This document shows, in pieces, positions 34,686 to 44,033 of a stretch of DNA of 64,000 bases. Source of the DNA: Streptomyces sp. CB02980 (GTDB lineage Bacteria; Actinomycetota; Actinomycetes; Streptomycetales; Streptomycetaceae). The notes beneath the pieces were generated by a model. The model was not told the DNA's origin, did no database searches, and saw only the letters and a list, made by a program, of their open reading frames with translations. The DNA is taken from NCBI RefSeq assembly GCF_014451325.2, contig NZ_JACSCH020000006.1, positions 248,001-312,000 on the forward strand, read 5' to 3'. The number at the start of each line of letters is the position of its first letter. Position 1 is the first letter of the stretch. The position numbers and the translations under genes were made by a program.

Positions 34686-35708
34686 TCAGCGGGAGCCCTT
34701 CGGGTCGAGCGCGTCACGCACGCCGTCGCCGAAGAGGTTGAACGCCAGAACGGTGATGAAGATCGCGAAGCCGGGGATCACCATGAACAGCGGGTCCGAC
34801 TCGTAGGTGGTGATGGCCGTCGACAGCATCTGTCCCCAGGAGGCCGTGGGCGGCTTCACACCCGCGCCGAGGAAGCTGAGCGCCGCTTCGGTGAGGATGT
34901 TGGTGGGGATCATGAGGGTCGCGTACACCGTGATCGGGGCGATCAGGTTCGGCAGCAGCTCACGGCGCAGGATGTAGAGGCGGCCGGCGCCGAGGCTCTG
35001 GGCGGCCTCGACGTACTCGCGGTTGCGCAGCGAGAGCGTCTGGCCGCGGACGATGCGGCCCACGTACGGCCAGCCGAAGAAGCCGATGACGAGCACCAGG
35101 GCGGCGATGCGGACGCCGGAGCCGTCGAGGCCGAGGAGCTGGTTCGGCAGGACGGAGACCAGGGCGATCGTGAAGAGCAGCTGCGGGAAGGCGAGCATCA
35201 CGTCCATGACCCGGCTGAGGGCCGCGTCGATCCAGCCGCCGAAGTAGCCGGCGATGATGCCGAGGATCGTGCCGAGGACGACGGCGAAGACCGCCGCGAG
35301 GAAGGCGACGAGCAGCGAGATCCGGGCGCCGTAGACGATGCGGCTGAAGACGTCGCGGCCGTTGACGGGCTCGACTCCGAAGAGGAAGTCGGAGCTGACC
35401 CCGCCCCAGGACCCGATCGGGGTGCCGAACAGCGGGTCGATCTGGTCCTCGTGGAACTCGTCCGGCGGGTGGCCCAGGAGGCCCACGATGACCGGCGCGA
35501 AGAGCGCGACGAGGACGAGGAAGATGACGATGAAGGCGCCCGCGAGGGCCAGTTTGTCTCGCTTGAGGCGGGTCCAGGCGATCTGCCAGGGCGAGCGGCC
35601 CTCGATCGCCTTGGCGGGGGCGTCGCCGGGAGTGCCGGGGGCGTCGGGCGCGCCATCGACGGTGGCGGTCGCCTCGCCCGCACTCTTCTCGTGCAGTGGT
35701 GCCGTCAT
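34686..35708 (-). CDS. Oligopeptide/dipeptide ABC transporter permease (DppC/OppC type)
   Basis: Second membrane subunit, 340 aa, with a long cytoplasmic N-terminus (about 45 residues, Ala/Thr/Pro-rich) and then six helices starting LALAGAFIVIFLVLVALFAPVI. Family blocks: FGVEPVNGRDVFSRIVYGARISL and the EAA loop YVEAAQSLGAGRLYILRREL. ATG at 35706-35708 with GAGAGG about 11-13 nt upstream. First gene of the five-gene operon, so the promoter lies in the 360-bp gap above. Confidence 0.92.
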   Translation of the reverse strand: MTAPLHEKSAGEATATVDGAPDAPGTPGDAPAKAIEGRSPWQIAWTRLKRDKLALAGAFIVIFLVLVALFAPVIVGLLGHPPDEFHEDQIDPLFGTPIGSWGGVSSDFLFGVEPVNGRDVFSRIVYGARISLLVAFLAAVFAVVLGTILGIIAGYFGGWIDAALSRVMDVMLAFPQLLFTIALVSVLPNQLLGLDGSGVRIAALVLVIGFFGWPYVGRIVRGQTLSLRNREYVEAAQSLGAGRLYILRRELLPNLIAPITVYATLMIPTNILTEAALSFLGAGVKPPTASWGQMLSTAITTYESDPLFMVIPGFAIFITVLAFNLFGDGVRDALDPKGSR

Positions 35709-35843
35709 CGTGGTGAGGACCCCTCTCGGCCGCCGGTAGCCGGCCCTTGCCCGCCGCGGGTAGCGGCTCGGTGGAACAACCTGCTGGGCACCTGCTCGAA
35801 AGGAGCCGAACGCCCGGTGTTCCGGGGAGTCTTCAATGCGCTT

Positions 35844-35884
35844 GTGATCACCCGCCAGCCCTGACGAGGAATGTTTGCTCAAAC
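35844..35884. promoter_or_regulatory. Palindromes upstream of the transporter operon
   Basis: GTGATCAC (35844-35851, perfect 8-bp palindrome) and GTTTGCTCAAAC (35873-35884, 5-bp arms, 2-bp spacer) lie 136-176 bp upstream of the permease C start. Possible regulator binding sites; no protein is assigned. Confidence 0.35.
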
Positions 35885-36016
35885 GTGATGCGGTGCTGCG
35901 ACTTCCGTTATCCGGACGTCGCGATCACGTGAGCGGACCATCTCGGGTCCTCTTCCCCCCAATCGGACATGTCCCCTCAACTAGGCGTTCGAGCTCCTCA
36001 ATTGGGGCGAACGAAA

Positions 36017-36040
36017 GCCTCCGGAGCAAGCTCCGGAGGC
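36017..36040 (-). terminator. Terminator of the SseB-like genes
   Basis: Perfect 11-bp arms GCCTCCGGAGC/GCTCCGGAGGC with a 2-nt loop, followed on the minus strand by a T-rich stretch, 32 bp past the stop of the downstream SseB-like gene. Confidence 0.85.
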
Positions 36041-36071
36041 TGGTGGGGCAGTACGTGAGAAGGGGTACGTC

Positions 36072-36863
36072 TCAGTATCCGGACGGCGCCGGCGGCGGGT
36101 ATCCGTAGCCCGGAACGGGCGCGGAGCCGCGTCCGGCGTGCGCCTCGCGGTCGTAGAACGGGCGGCCGTTCGCCCGCAGCCAGAGGGCGACCGGGTCGTA
36201 CGCGTCGGAGAGGGCGACCGTCGAGACGGGCAGCCCCTCGGGTACGGCTCCGATGGACTGGCGCATCATCGCCCGGACCGTGTCCACGGCCGCCGGCGAG
36301 GTGTCGTACAGATCGAGGCCGATGGCGAGGTACGGGGAGCCGAGCGCGGGCTGCACCCAGCCGCGGCGCAGCGCCCGGACGGCCGGGGTGCGGTGCGCGT
36401 TCTGCGTGAGGAGGGCGTAGAACTGCGGGATCTCCAGGGTGGGCTCGGTGACCCGGAGCGGCCCTGCGGGCATCCGGTCGAGGCCCGTGGCGATCCGGCG
36501 CAGGTCGGCCCAGGGGATGCCGACACCACCGCCGGGGGCGTGCGGATTCAGCCAGACGCCCCAGCGGTCGGGGTAGAGGGCGCGGGCGATCTCCCGGCCG
36601 GTGACGAGCTCGTGGGCGCGGTGCCAGCCGGAGGCGGCGAGTTCCTGGGCGGAGGTGACGCAGGGCGCGTAGCCGAAGCCGTCGACCTCCATGTTCCCGT
36701 ACTGGGCGTCGGACGAGCCGGGCGAGCCGTGCCAGAGCAGCATCCAGAGCTCGCCGTCGGCGAGGGCGTGCAGCAACTGCTCGTACGCGTCATAGCGTCC
36801 GGGTGCCACCTGGCGCAGCATGTGCTCGACCTGTCCGGTCGCAGCGGTGCCTGACGCGCTCAC
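36072..36863 (-). CDS. SseB-family protein, Pro/Gly/Tyr-tailed
   Basis: A 263-aa soluble protein of the SseB family (enhanced serine sensitivity; SseB N- and C-terminal domains). Its N-terminal part (LLHALADGELWMLLWHG, then VDGFGYAPCVTSAQEL) and the middle (GVWLNPHAPGGGVGIPWADLRRI) match the family pattern of two repeated lobes. The C-terminus is YGYPPPAPSGY, a low-complexity tail. Start at the GTG 36861-36863; ribosome site weak. It lies about 100 bp below a second SseB-like gene on the same strand. E. coli SseB raises sensitivity to serine by an unknown mechanism. The serine/glycine genes glyA and sdaA sit 4-6 kb away, which may be meaningful. Confidence 0.75.
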   Translation of the reverse strand: MSASGTAATGQVEHMLRQVAPGRYDAYEQLLHALADGELWMLLWHGSPGSSDAQYGNMEVDGFGYAPCVTSAQELAASGWHRAHELVTGREIARALYPDRWGVWLNPHAPGGGVGIPWADLRRIATGLDRMPAGPLRVTEPTLEIPQFYALLTQNAHRTPAVRALRRGWVQPALGSPYLAIGLDLYDTSPAAVDTVRAMMRQSIGAVPEGLPVSTVALSDAYDPVALWLRANGRPFYDREAHAGRGSAPVPGYGYPPPAPSGY

Positions 36864-36962
36864 CCTGGGTCCCGCCCCTCTTCCGTCACCACGTCTGTGC
36901 CGACGTCCGTCCTGACGACGTCCGTCCTGCTGTCGAGAAGTTCAGCTTAAACAGGCCGTCCG

Positions 36963-37703
36963 TCACACGGCGGCGCGCTGGTAGAAGGGGCGCACCCGCT
37001 CCAGCATCCAGTCGCCGACCGGGTCCTGCGCCATGTCGAGCAGGATGAGGTTGACCGGCCAGGCGCATTCGACGCGGCCGAGGGCGCGGCCGAGGGCGTC
37101 CAGCGGCGCGTTGCGGTCGACGCCGTCCCAGGCGACGAGCTGGACGCCGACGAAGAGGGCGGGTTCGGTGCCCTCGACACTGGCGAGCGCCCGGCGGGCG
37201 GTGGTGACGACGCCGGTGGCCTCGAACTCGGCGGACGCGGCGGCGAGGAAGTCGACGGGGTCGTCCTGCCAGTCGGGCTCGAAGAGCCGGACGCGGCCGC
37301 CGGTGGCGGGCCCGTCGAGCGGGGTGCGGCCGACGCGGCAGAGCTCGGCGACGGCCGGCGGGGGCAGCGGGACGCCGACGACGCCGCCCGGGTTCACGGC
37401 CATGCCGAGCTGCGGGGGCAGGCCGCGGGCGAACTCACGGGCCGGGGCGACGGTGAACGACATGTGGCTGCCGACGCAGGCGAGGAACTGCTCCTCGGAG
37501 CTGAAGACGGGGACGTACGCCGCGCCGTCGATCTCCATGGTGGGGAGGTCCAGGTTCGGGCTGTCGGGTCCGCCGCCGTTGGGCAGGGGCACCCAGACCG
37601 GGCTGCGGCCGAGGACCTCGACCAGGCGGGCGCCCGCCGAGGGGTTGCCGAGGGAGGCGGCAAGGACCTCTTCGAGCTCGTTGCCCGGCCACGTCACGTC
37701 CAC
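36963..37703 (-). CDS. SseB-family protein
   Basis: A 246-aa SseB-family protein and relative of the gene just below. Family blocks: LVEVLGRSPVWVPLPNGGG near the start (SseB N-domain), then YVPVFSSEEQFLACVG, LAMAVNPGG-type lobe end (GMAVNPGGVVGVPLPP), and ALFVGVQLVAWDGVDRNAPLD. The C-domain follows, ending in FYQRAAV. Start at the GTG 37701-37703 with GGGGAAACGGG upstream. No signal peptide or membrane segment. Probably co-transcribed with the second SseB-like gene. Confidence 0.78.
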   Translation of the reverse strand: MDVTWPGNELEEVLAASLGNPSAGARLVEVLGRSPVWVPLPNGGGPDSPNLDLPTMEIDGAAYVPVFSSEEQFLACVGSHMSFTVAPAREFARGLPPQLGMAVNPGGVVGVPLPPPAVAELCRVGRTPLDGPATGGRVRLFEPDWQDDPVDFLAAASAEFEATGVVTTARRALASVEGTEPALFVGVQLVAWDGVDRNAPLDALGRALGRVECAWPVNLILLDMAQDPVGDWMLERVRPFYQRAAV

Positions 37704-37827
37704 GGTCCCGTTTCCCCTTCTCGCACGGCCTGCCGTACCGGCCGCCCCGGCAGCACCCTAACGCCGCCCCGGCGCCGCCGTGGCCAAAAGAAGGGGTACG
37801 GGCACTCCTGGGCAGGGGCGTACGTCA

Positions 37828-37928
37828 CAGCGGCCCGCGCAGGGCCGCCCCGGCGTTCGTCGGAGCCGGCCCGCGCCCGCCCGCCCTGCGTGAGACGCAG
37901 CGGCCCGCGCAGGGCCGCCCCGGCGTTC
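37828..37928. repeat. 31-bp exact direct repeat, two copies 70 bp apart
   Basis: The same 31 bases occur at 37828-37858 and 37898-37928 (they begin CAGCGGCCCGCGCAGGGCCG), with a partial third copy near 37932 and a shared CGTACGTCAC at about 37819 and 37960. The array lies in the gap between the P-loop gene and the SseB gene. Confidence 0.85.
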
Positions 37929-37978
37929 CTCGCAGCGGCCCGCCTCGTCTCCGCCCGGCGTACGTCACGGCGCCCGCC

Positions 37979-38641
37979 TCAGGCCGCCTGGCGGAAGCCG
38001 ATCTTCCGCAGAGTGTCCGCCGCGTCCCGGTCGAGCAGGGTCGCGGAGGCGCAGCCGTGCGGCAGCCGGCCGGACTCCGCCGCCGCGACGAGCCGGGCGA
38101 CGGCCCGCCGGTGCCGGGCGAAGGCGTACGACGAGACGCCCCGGCCGCGGGCTCGCTGGCCCTCACGGGCGGTGCCGGGGTCGACGTCGAGCAGGACCAG
38201 GTGGAGGGCCCGGCCGCGGCGGCGGGCCTCCCTGGCCAGCCAGCCCCGCACCCAGGACTGGGTGCCGCAGTCGTGGACGATCACTCCGGCGCCGGATCGC
38301 AGGGCGCGGCGCAGCCCCGCGTAGTGCGCGATCCGGACCAGCGGACGGTAGACGGCGTACGGCAGGAGGCGGGGCATCCGGGCCTCCCAGCGCTCCCGGG
38401 TGTCCTGCGAGTCGATGCCGGCGCCTTCGGCGGCGCGTCGCATGAGGGTGGACTTGCCGCTGCCGGGCAGCCCGGAGACGACCACCAGGTCGCCGGCGGC
38501 GAAGGTCAGGGCGCGGGGCCCTCGGCCGCCGCGCTCGCGCAGGTCGCGCAGGAGCCGCCCGCGGCCGCGGGTCCGGGCACGGGCTCGCTGGGACGGTATG
38601 CCGGTACCCGGCGCGTAAGCGCCGGTGTGCTGGAACCTCAT
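37979..38641 (-). CDS. P-loop NTPase, probable small-molecule or nucleotide kinase-like protein
   Basis: A 220-aa cytoplasmic P-loop protein. Walker A is VVVSGLPGSGKSTLMRRAA (about residues 52-70) after a very Arg-rich 45-residue lead. Later come VIVHDCGTQSWVRGWLAREA, LHLVLLDVDPGTAREGQRAR and an Arg-rich lid-like segment FARHRRAVARLVAAA. This is the layout of the AAA_33/zeta-toxin-like kinases, but no substrate can be named. ATG at 38639-38641 with GGGAG 6 nt upstream. It diverges from the glycine riboswitch/gcvT unit. A 10-bp-arm palindrome lies between the two. Confidence 0.75.
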   Translation of the reverse strand: MRFQHTGAYAPGTGIPSQRARARTRGRGRLLRDLRERGGRGPRALTFAAGDLVVVSGLPGSGKSTLMRRAAEGAGIDSQDTRERWEARMPRLLPYAVYRPLVRIAHYAGLRRALRSGAGVIVHDCGTQSWVRGWLAREARRRGRALHLVLLDVDPGTAREGQRARGRGVSSYAFARHRRAVARLVAAAESGRLPHGCASATLLDRDAADTLRKIGFRQAA

Positions 38642-38796
38642 CGCTTCTCCCCCTGCCGGGCCTGGGAAGACCCTTGCCCACAAAGTGTAAAGAAGCGGTA
38701 ATGGGACACAAGCGATGTGCCCCGCCGACCTCGCGTGCAATGATGTGCGCGCCAGGCGCGCACAGTCGCCACACAATCGCATACCGGCCGCTCGAA
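38642..38796. other. Divergent promoter region between the P-loop gene and the riboswitch
   Basis: No gene. An AT-richer zone (38672-38710) upstream of the P-loop gene contains TTTACACTTTGTG on the minus strand, possibly its promoter. A 21-bp palindrome lies at 38744-38764. The plus-strand promoter of the riboswitch must lie here, but I could not fix its boxes. Confidence 0.5.
38744..38764. promoter_or_regulatory. 21-bp near-gapless palindrome upstream of the glycine riboswitch
   Basis: TGTGCGCGCC-A-GGCGCGCACA: perfect 10-bp arms around one base. Too tight for a hairpin terminator, and better suited to a dimeric DNA-binding protein. Confidence 0.5.
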
Positions 38797-39004
38797 TCCG
38801 CGCGGGAGAGTTCCGGACGCCAGGCGTGTCCGGACGCCGAAGGAGCAAGACCCTCCCTTGAATCTCTCAGGCCCCGTACCGCGTGGATGAGGCAGATCTG
38901 AAAAGCGGGACACCTGTCGTGTCCCCACCCAAGGTGCAAACCGATCTCTCGGCGACGAGATGCTCTCGGTGAACCTCTCAGGTTCCATGACAGATGGGGA
39001 GGAC
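38797..39004 (+). promoter_or_regulatory. Tandem glycine riboswitch controlling gcvT
   Basis: The leader shows the two-aptamer glycine riboswitch (gcvT RNA motif). Aptamer 1 begins GCGGGAGAG (about 38802) and carries CGCCGAAGGAGCAAG (38835-38849) and AATCTCTCAGGC (about 38861-38872). A short linker (GAAAAGCGG) leads to aptamer 2 with CCAAGGTGCAAAC (about 38929-38942) and GAACCTCTCAGG followed by GACAGATGGGGAGGA (about 38971-39004). Glycine binding would switch on expression of gcvT and the genes behind it. The last conserved block ends about 60 bp before the gcvT ATG. No clear intrinsic terminator stem is visible in that space, so control may act on translation. Confidence 0.93.
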
Positions 39005-39064
39005 GTCCTCGCCCGTCATGTGTTTTCGTCACCGATCACGCCCTTGGGACCCGGGAGCCACCCC

Positions 39065-40189
39065 ATGAGCACTGCCCCCCGTCTGACCGCCCTCGATGCC
39101 CTGCATCGTTCGCTGGGCGCGACCATGACCGACTTCGCCGGCTGGGACATGCCGCTCCGGTACGGCAGCGAGCGGGACGAGCACATCGCCGTCCGCACCA
39201 AGGCGGGTCTCTTCGACCTCTCCCACATGGGTGAGATCACCGTCACCGGCCCGCAGGCGGTCGAGCTCCTCGACCACGCCCTCGTCGGCAACATCTCCAC
39301 GGTGGGCGTCGGCCGCGCCCGCTACACGATGATCTGCCAGGAGGACGGCGGCATCCTCGACGACCTGATCGTGTACCGGCTCGGCGAGACGGAGTACATG
39401 GTCGTCGCCAACGCCTCCAACGCGCAGATCGTCCTGGACGCGCTGACCGGGCGCGCGGCCGGCTTCGACGCCGAGGTCCGGGACGACCGTGACGCGTACG
39501 CCCTGATCGCGGTCCAGGGCCCGGAGTCCCCCGGCATCCTGAAGTCGCTCACCGACGCCGACCTGGACGGTCTGAAGTACTACGCCGGCCTGCCCGGCAC
39601 GGTCGCCGGTGTGCCCGCGCTGATCGCCCGTACCGGCTACACCGGCGAGGACGGCTTCGAGCTGTTCCTGAAGCCCGAGCACGCCGAGGGCGTCTGGAAG
39701 GCGCTGACCGAGGCCGGCGCGCCGGTCGGTCTGATCCCCTGCGGCCTGTCCTGCCGCGACACGCTCCGCCTGGAGGCGGGCATGCCGCTGTACGGCCACG
39801 AGCTGACCACCGCGCTGACCCCCTTCGACGCGGGCCTCGGCCGGGTCGTGAAGTTCGAGAAGACGACCAACGACGGCCGTTTCGTCGGCCGTGAGGCGCT
39901 CGAGAAGGCCGCCGAGCGCGCCGAGACCGCCCCGCCGCGCAAGCTCGTCGGTCTGGTCGCCGAGGGCCGCCGGGTGCCGCGCGCCGGTTTCTCCGTCGTC
40001 AAGGACGGCGTGGTGATCGGCGAGGTCACCTCCGGAGCCCCGTCCCCGACCCTCGGAAAGCCGATCGCGATCGCGTACGTGGACGCGGCGCACGCCGAGC
40101 CCGGCACCCAGGGTGTAGGTGTGGACATCCGCGGTACCCACGAGCCGTACGAGGTCGTCGCGCTGCCGTTCTACAAGCGCCAGAAGTGA
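39065..40189 (+). CDS. gcvT: Glycine cleavage system aminomethyltransferase (T protein)
   Basis: T protein (374 aa) of glycine cleavage: it takes the aminomethyl group from lipoyl-GcvH and passes the one-carbon unit to tetrahydrofolate, releasing ammonia. Family blocks: FAGWDMPLRYGSERDEHIAVR, GLFDLSHMGEITVTGP, RYTMICQEDGGILDDLIVYRL, TGYTGEDGFELFL and GEVTSGAPSPTLGKPIAIAY. ATG at 39065 with GGAG 8 nt upstream. First gene of the riboswitch-controlled unit, followed by gcvH (77 bp) and glyA. The P protein (gcvP) and L protein are not in the window. Confidence 0.97.
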   Translation: MSTAPRLTALDALHRSLGATMTDFAGWDMPLRYGSERDEHIAVRTKAGLFDLSHMGEITVTGPQAVELLDHALVGNISTVGVGRARYTMICQEDGGILDDLIVYRLGETEYMVVANASNAQIVLDALTGRAAGFDAEVRDDRDAYALIAVQGPESPGILKSLTDADLDGLKYYAGLPGTVAGVPALIARTGYTGEDGFELFLKPEHAEGVWKALTEAGAPVGLIPCGLSCRDTLRLEAGMPLYGHELTTALTPFDAGLGRVVKFEKTTNDGRFVGREALEKAAERAETAPPRKLVGLVAEGRRVPRAGFSVVKDGVVIGEVTSGAPSPTLGKPIAIAYVDAAHAEPGTQGVGVDIRGTHEPYEVVALPFYKRQK

Positions 40190-40266
40190 CGTATCCGTCT
40201 CACTTCGCGTCTCACCCCGCAAGACCCACGTTCATCAGCACTCCCTCGATCCAGGAGAATCAGGTC

Positions 40267-40644
40267 ATGAGCAACCCCCAGCAGCTGCGCTACACCAAGG
40301 AGCACGAGTGGCTGTCGGCCGTCGAGGACGGCGTCGCGACGGTCGGCATCACGGAGTTCGCGGCCAACGCGCTCGGTGACGTCGTCTACGCCCAGCTCCC
40401 GGCGGTCGGCGACACGGTGACCGCGGGCGAGTCCTGCGGCGAGCTGGAGTCCACCAAGTCGGTCAGCGACCTGTACGCCCCGGTGACGGGCGAGATCGTC
40501 GAGGCCAACCAGGACGTCGTGGACGACCCGTCCCTCGTGAACACCGCTCCGTTCGAGGGTGGCTGGCTGTTCAAGGTAAAGCTCACGGGCGAGCCGGAGG
40601 ACCTGCTCACCGCCGACGAGTACGCCGCCTTCACCGCCGGCTGA
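40267..40644 (+). CDS. gcvH: Glycine cleavage system H protein
   Basis: Lipoyl carrier (125 aa) that shuttles the aminomethyl intermediate between the P, T and L proteins. The lipoylation Lys lies in GELESTKSVSDLYAPVTGEI. YTKEHEWLSAVEDGVATVGIT at the start and the WLFKVKLT block near the end are typical. ATG at 40267 has AGGAG about 9 nt upstream; a longer upstream reading adds an unconserved stretch. Followed by glyA after 25 bp. Confidence 0.97.
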   Translation: MSNPQQLRYTKEHEWLSAVEDGVATVGITEFAANALGDVVYAQLPAVGDTVTAGESCGELESTKSVSDLYAPVTGEIVEANQDVVDDPSLVNTAPFEGGWLFKVKLTGEPEDLLTADEYAAFTAG

Positions 40645-40669
40645 CCCGAGACCCCTAGGGATCGATTTC

Positions 40670-41938
40670 ATGTCGCTTCTGAACACTCCCCTCCACGAGC
40701 TGGACCCGGACGTCGCCGCCGCCGTCGACGCCGAGCTCCGCCGTCAGCAGTCCACGCTCGAGATGATCGCCTCGGAGAACTTCGCTCCGGTCGCCGTCAT
40801 GGAGGCGCAGGGCTCCGTCCTCACCAACAAGTACGCCGAGGGCTACCCGGGCCGCCGCTACTACGGTGGCTGCGAGCACGTCGACGTGGCCGAGCAGATC
40901 GCGATCGACCGGATCAAGGACCTGTTCGGCGCCGAGTACGCCAACGTCCAGCCGCACTCCGGTGCCTCCGCGAACCAGGCCGCCCTCTTCGCGATCGCCC
41001 AGCCGGGCGACACGATCCTGGGTCTGGACCTGGCGCACGGCGGTCACCTGACCCACGGCATGCGCCTGAACTTCTCGGGCAAGCAGTTCAACGTGGTCGC
41101 GTACCACGTGGACGAGGCCGGTCTGGTCGACATGGCCGAGGTCGAGCGCCTCGCCAAGGAGCACCGCCCCAAGGTGATCATCGCGGGCTGGTCCGCCTAC
41201 CCGCGTCAGCTGGACTTCGCCGAGTTCCGCCGGATCGCGGACGAGGTCGAGGCCTACCTGTGGGTCGACATGGCCCACTTCGCGGGTCTGGTCGCGGCCG
41301 GTCTGCACCCGAACCCGGTCGAGTACGCGGACGTGGTGACCTCCACCACGCACAAGACGCTCGGCGGCCCCCGCGGCGGCATCATCCTGGCGAAGAAGGC
41401 GTTCGCGAAGAAGCTGAACTCCTCCGTCTTCCCCGGTTTCCAGGGCGGCCCGCTGGAGCACGTGATCGCGGCCAAGGCCGTCTCCTTCAAGGTCGCGGCC
41501 TCGGAGGAGTTCAAGGAGCGCCAGCAGCGCACCCTGGACGGCGCCCGCATCATCGCCGAGCGCCTGGTCCAGGACGACGTCACCGCCCATGGTGTCTCCG
41601 TCCTGTCCGGCGGTACGGACGTCCACCTGCTCCTCGTCGACCTGCGCGACAGCGAGCTGGACGGCCAGCAGGCCGAGGACCGTCTCCACGAGGTCGGCAT
41701 CACGGTCAACCGGAACGCCGTTCCGAACGACCCGCGCCCGCCGATGGTCACCTCGGGTCTGCGCATCGGTACGCCGGCGCTCGCGACCCGCGGTTTCCAG
41801 GCCGATGACTTCACCGAGGTCGGCGACATCATCGCGGAGACCCTGAAGCCCGGCTTCGACGCCGACAAGGCCGCGTCGCTGAAGGCCCGGGTGACGGCGC
41901 TCGCCGACAAGCACCCGCTGTACCCCGGCCTGAAGTAA
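40670..41938 (+). CDS. glyA: Serine hydroxymethyltransferase
   Basis: PLP enzyme (422 aa) interconverting serine and glycine with tetrahydrofolate. Together with gcvT/gcvH it balances glycine, serine and one-carbon units. The PLP Lys is in VTSTTHKTLGGPRGG; other signatures are LEMIASENFAP, GYPGRRYYGGCEHVD and the NVQPHSGASANQAA block. ATG at 40670; AGGGA upstream. Ends before a hairpin at 41992-42029. Confidence 0.98.
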   Translation: MSLLNTPLHELDPDVAAAVDAELRRQQSTLEMIASENFAPVAVMEAQGSVLTNKYAEGYPGRRYYGGCEHVDVAEQIAIDRIKDLFGAEYANVQPHSGASANQAALFAIAQPGDTILGLDLAHGGHLTHGMRLNFSGKQFNVVAYHVDEAGLVDMAEVERLAKEHRPKVIIAGWSAYPRQLDFAEFRRIADEVEAYLWVDMAHFAGLVAAGLHPNPVEYADVVTSTTHKTLGGPRGGIILAKKAFAKKLNSSVFPGFQGGPLEHVIAAKAVSFKVAASEEFKERQQRTLDGARIIAERLVQDDVTAHGVSVLSGGTDVHLLLVDLRDSELDGQQAEDRLHEVGITVNRNAVPNDPRPPMVTSGLRIGTPALATRGFQADDFTEVGDIIAETLKPGFDADKAASLKARVTALADKHPLYPGLK

Positions 41939-41991
41939 TTTCGTACGCTTTTGTTCTGCGGCCGGTCTGCGGTCGTTCGTCCGGAACCTTC

Positions 41992-42029
41992 GGGGCACCG
42001 CGCACACTGGACAGTGAGCGCGGTGCCCC
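41992..42029 (+). terminator. Hairpin between glyA and sdaA
   Basis: Perfect 12-bp arms GGGGCACCGCGC/GCGCGGTGCCCC with partial pairing of the 14-nt loop, 53 bp after the glyA stop. sdaA follows after another 100 bp, so it may be partly uncoupled from the riboswitch transcript. Confidence 0.75.
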
Positions 42030-42127
42030 ACCCCATGTCCTCGCGCCGTACCGCACGTCCTTCTTCACCGCGCTTTTCTGCTCCACCCCGGCAGACAACG
42101 GCGTCTAGCCCCCACAAGGAGTCCTCC

Positions 42128-43498
<1,371 letters not shown>

Positions 43499-43507
43499 AT
43501 CGGTTTT

Positions 43508-43606
43508 CCGGCTGAATCGGTCGTTCAGCCGGATCGGTCGGACAGCCGAATCGGTTGTTCACGTGACGGTCCCCGGGCCGGGCAGCCGCCGCCGCCCGGG
43601 CCGGGG
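43508..43606. terminator. Two hairpins between sdaA and the small secreted protein gene
   Basis: Hairpin 1: CCGGCTGAA/TTCAGCCGG (43508-43516 and 43524-43532), amid GAATCGGT-type repeats. Hairpin 2: 13-bp GC arms with one mismatch (43571-43583 and 43594-43606). They separate convergent genes. Confidence 0.7.
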
Positions 43607-43612
43607 GCCGGA

Positions 43613-43852
43613 TCAGTAGCGCACCCAGAGCACGTAGACGTTCGGGTGCGTCGGGCCGAAGGGCTCGCAAAGGAAGAGCGCGCCCCAGATGGGCCGGCCC
43701 GCCACGCCGGCCGCCTGGCACTCGGCGTACGAGGCGTGGTGGCTGCGGGCGTAGAAGCCGGGGCCCGCGGCCTCGGCGGAGCCGGCGGTGCCGAGCGCGA
43801 GGGCTCCGGCCGTGGCCGCGGTGGCGAGTGCGGCTGCGATGCGACGGTACAT
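43613..43852 (-). CDS. Small secreted protein of unknown function
   Basis: A 79-aa protein with a clear Sec signal peptide: MYRRIAAALATAATAGALALG, cleavage expected after AEA or AEAA. The mature part (about 50 residues) is rich in aromatic residues and has exactly two Cys (AECQAAG and FLCEPFG), likely forming one disulfide; it ends YVLWVRY. ATG at 43850-43852 has a textbook AGGAGG 7 nt upstream. I do not recognise the family. Short exported proteins of this kind are common in Streptomyces. Confidence 0.8.
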   Translation of the reverse strand: MYRRIAAALATAATAGALALGTAGSAEAAGPGFYARSHHASYAECQAAGVAGRPIWGALFLCEPFGPTHPNVYVLWVRY

Positions 43853-44033
43853 GGCATGTCCTCCTGAAAACGCCGGGATGCCCCGGCGGAGTGCGTGACG
43901 ATGCGATGTGGAGCGTTGCGGTGCGATGCGGTGCGGAATGTGCCGGCTGCGCAGCCGGGACGAACGTACCGTCGCGGGCAGGGTCGCACAATAGGTCTAG
44001 GCCAATGGGCGGGGCCGGTGGCCCCGACCGTCG

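Larger units (their letters stand above)
35709..36071. other. Gene-free promoter region of the transporter operon
   Basis: 363 bp with no credible gene. It contains palindromes GTGATCAC (35844-35851) and GTTTG-CT-CAAAC (35873-35884), an AT-richer zone around 35870-36000 likely to hold the minus-strand promoter, and the hairpin 36017-36040 ending the SseB-like gene above. Confidence 0.6.

Noticed and set aside
35873..35889. Shared operator between the MMPL gene and the peptide transporter
   Set aside because: Only CAAACGTGAT is shared; the arm geometry differs (2-bp versus 4-bp spacer), so a common regulator is not supported.
43499..43606. GAATCGGT repeats after sdaA as a regulatory array
   Set aside because: The copies form two ordinary hairpins between convergent genes, which is enough to explain them as terminators.
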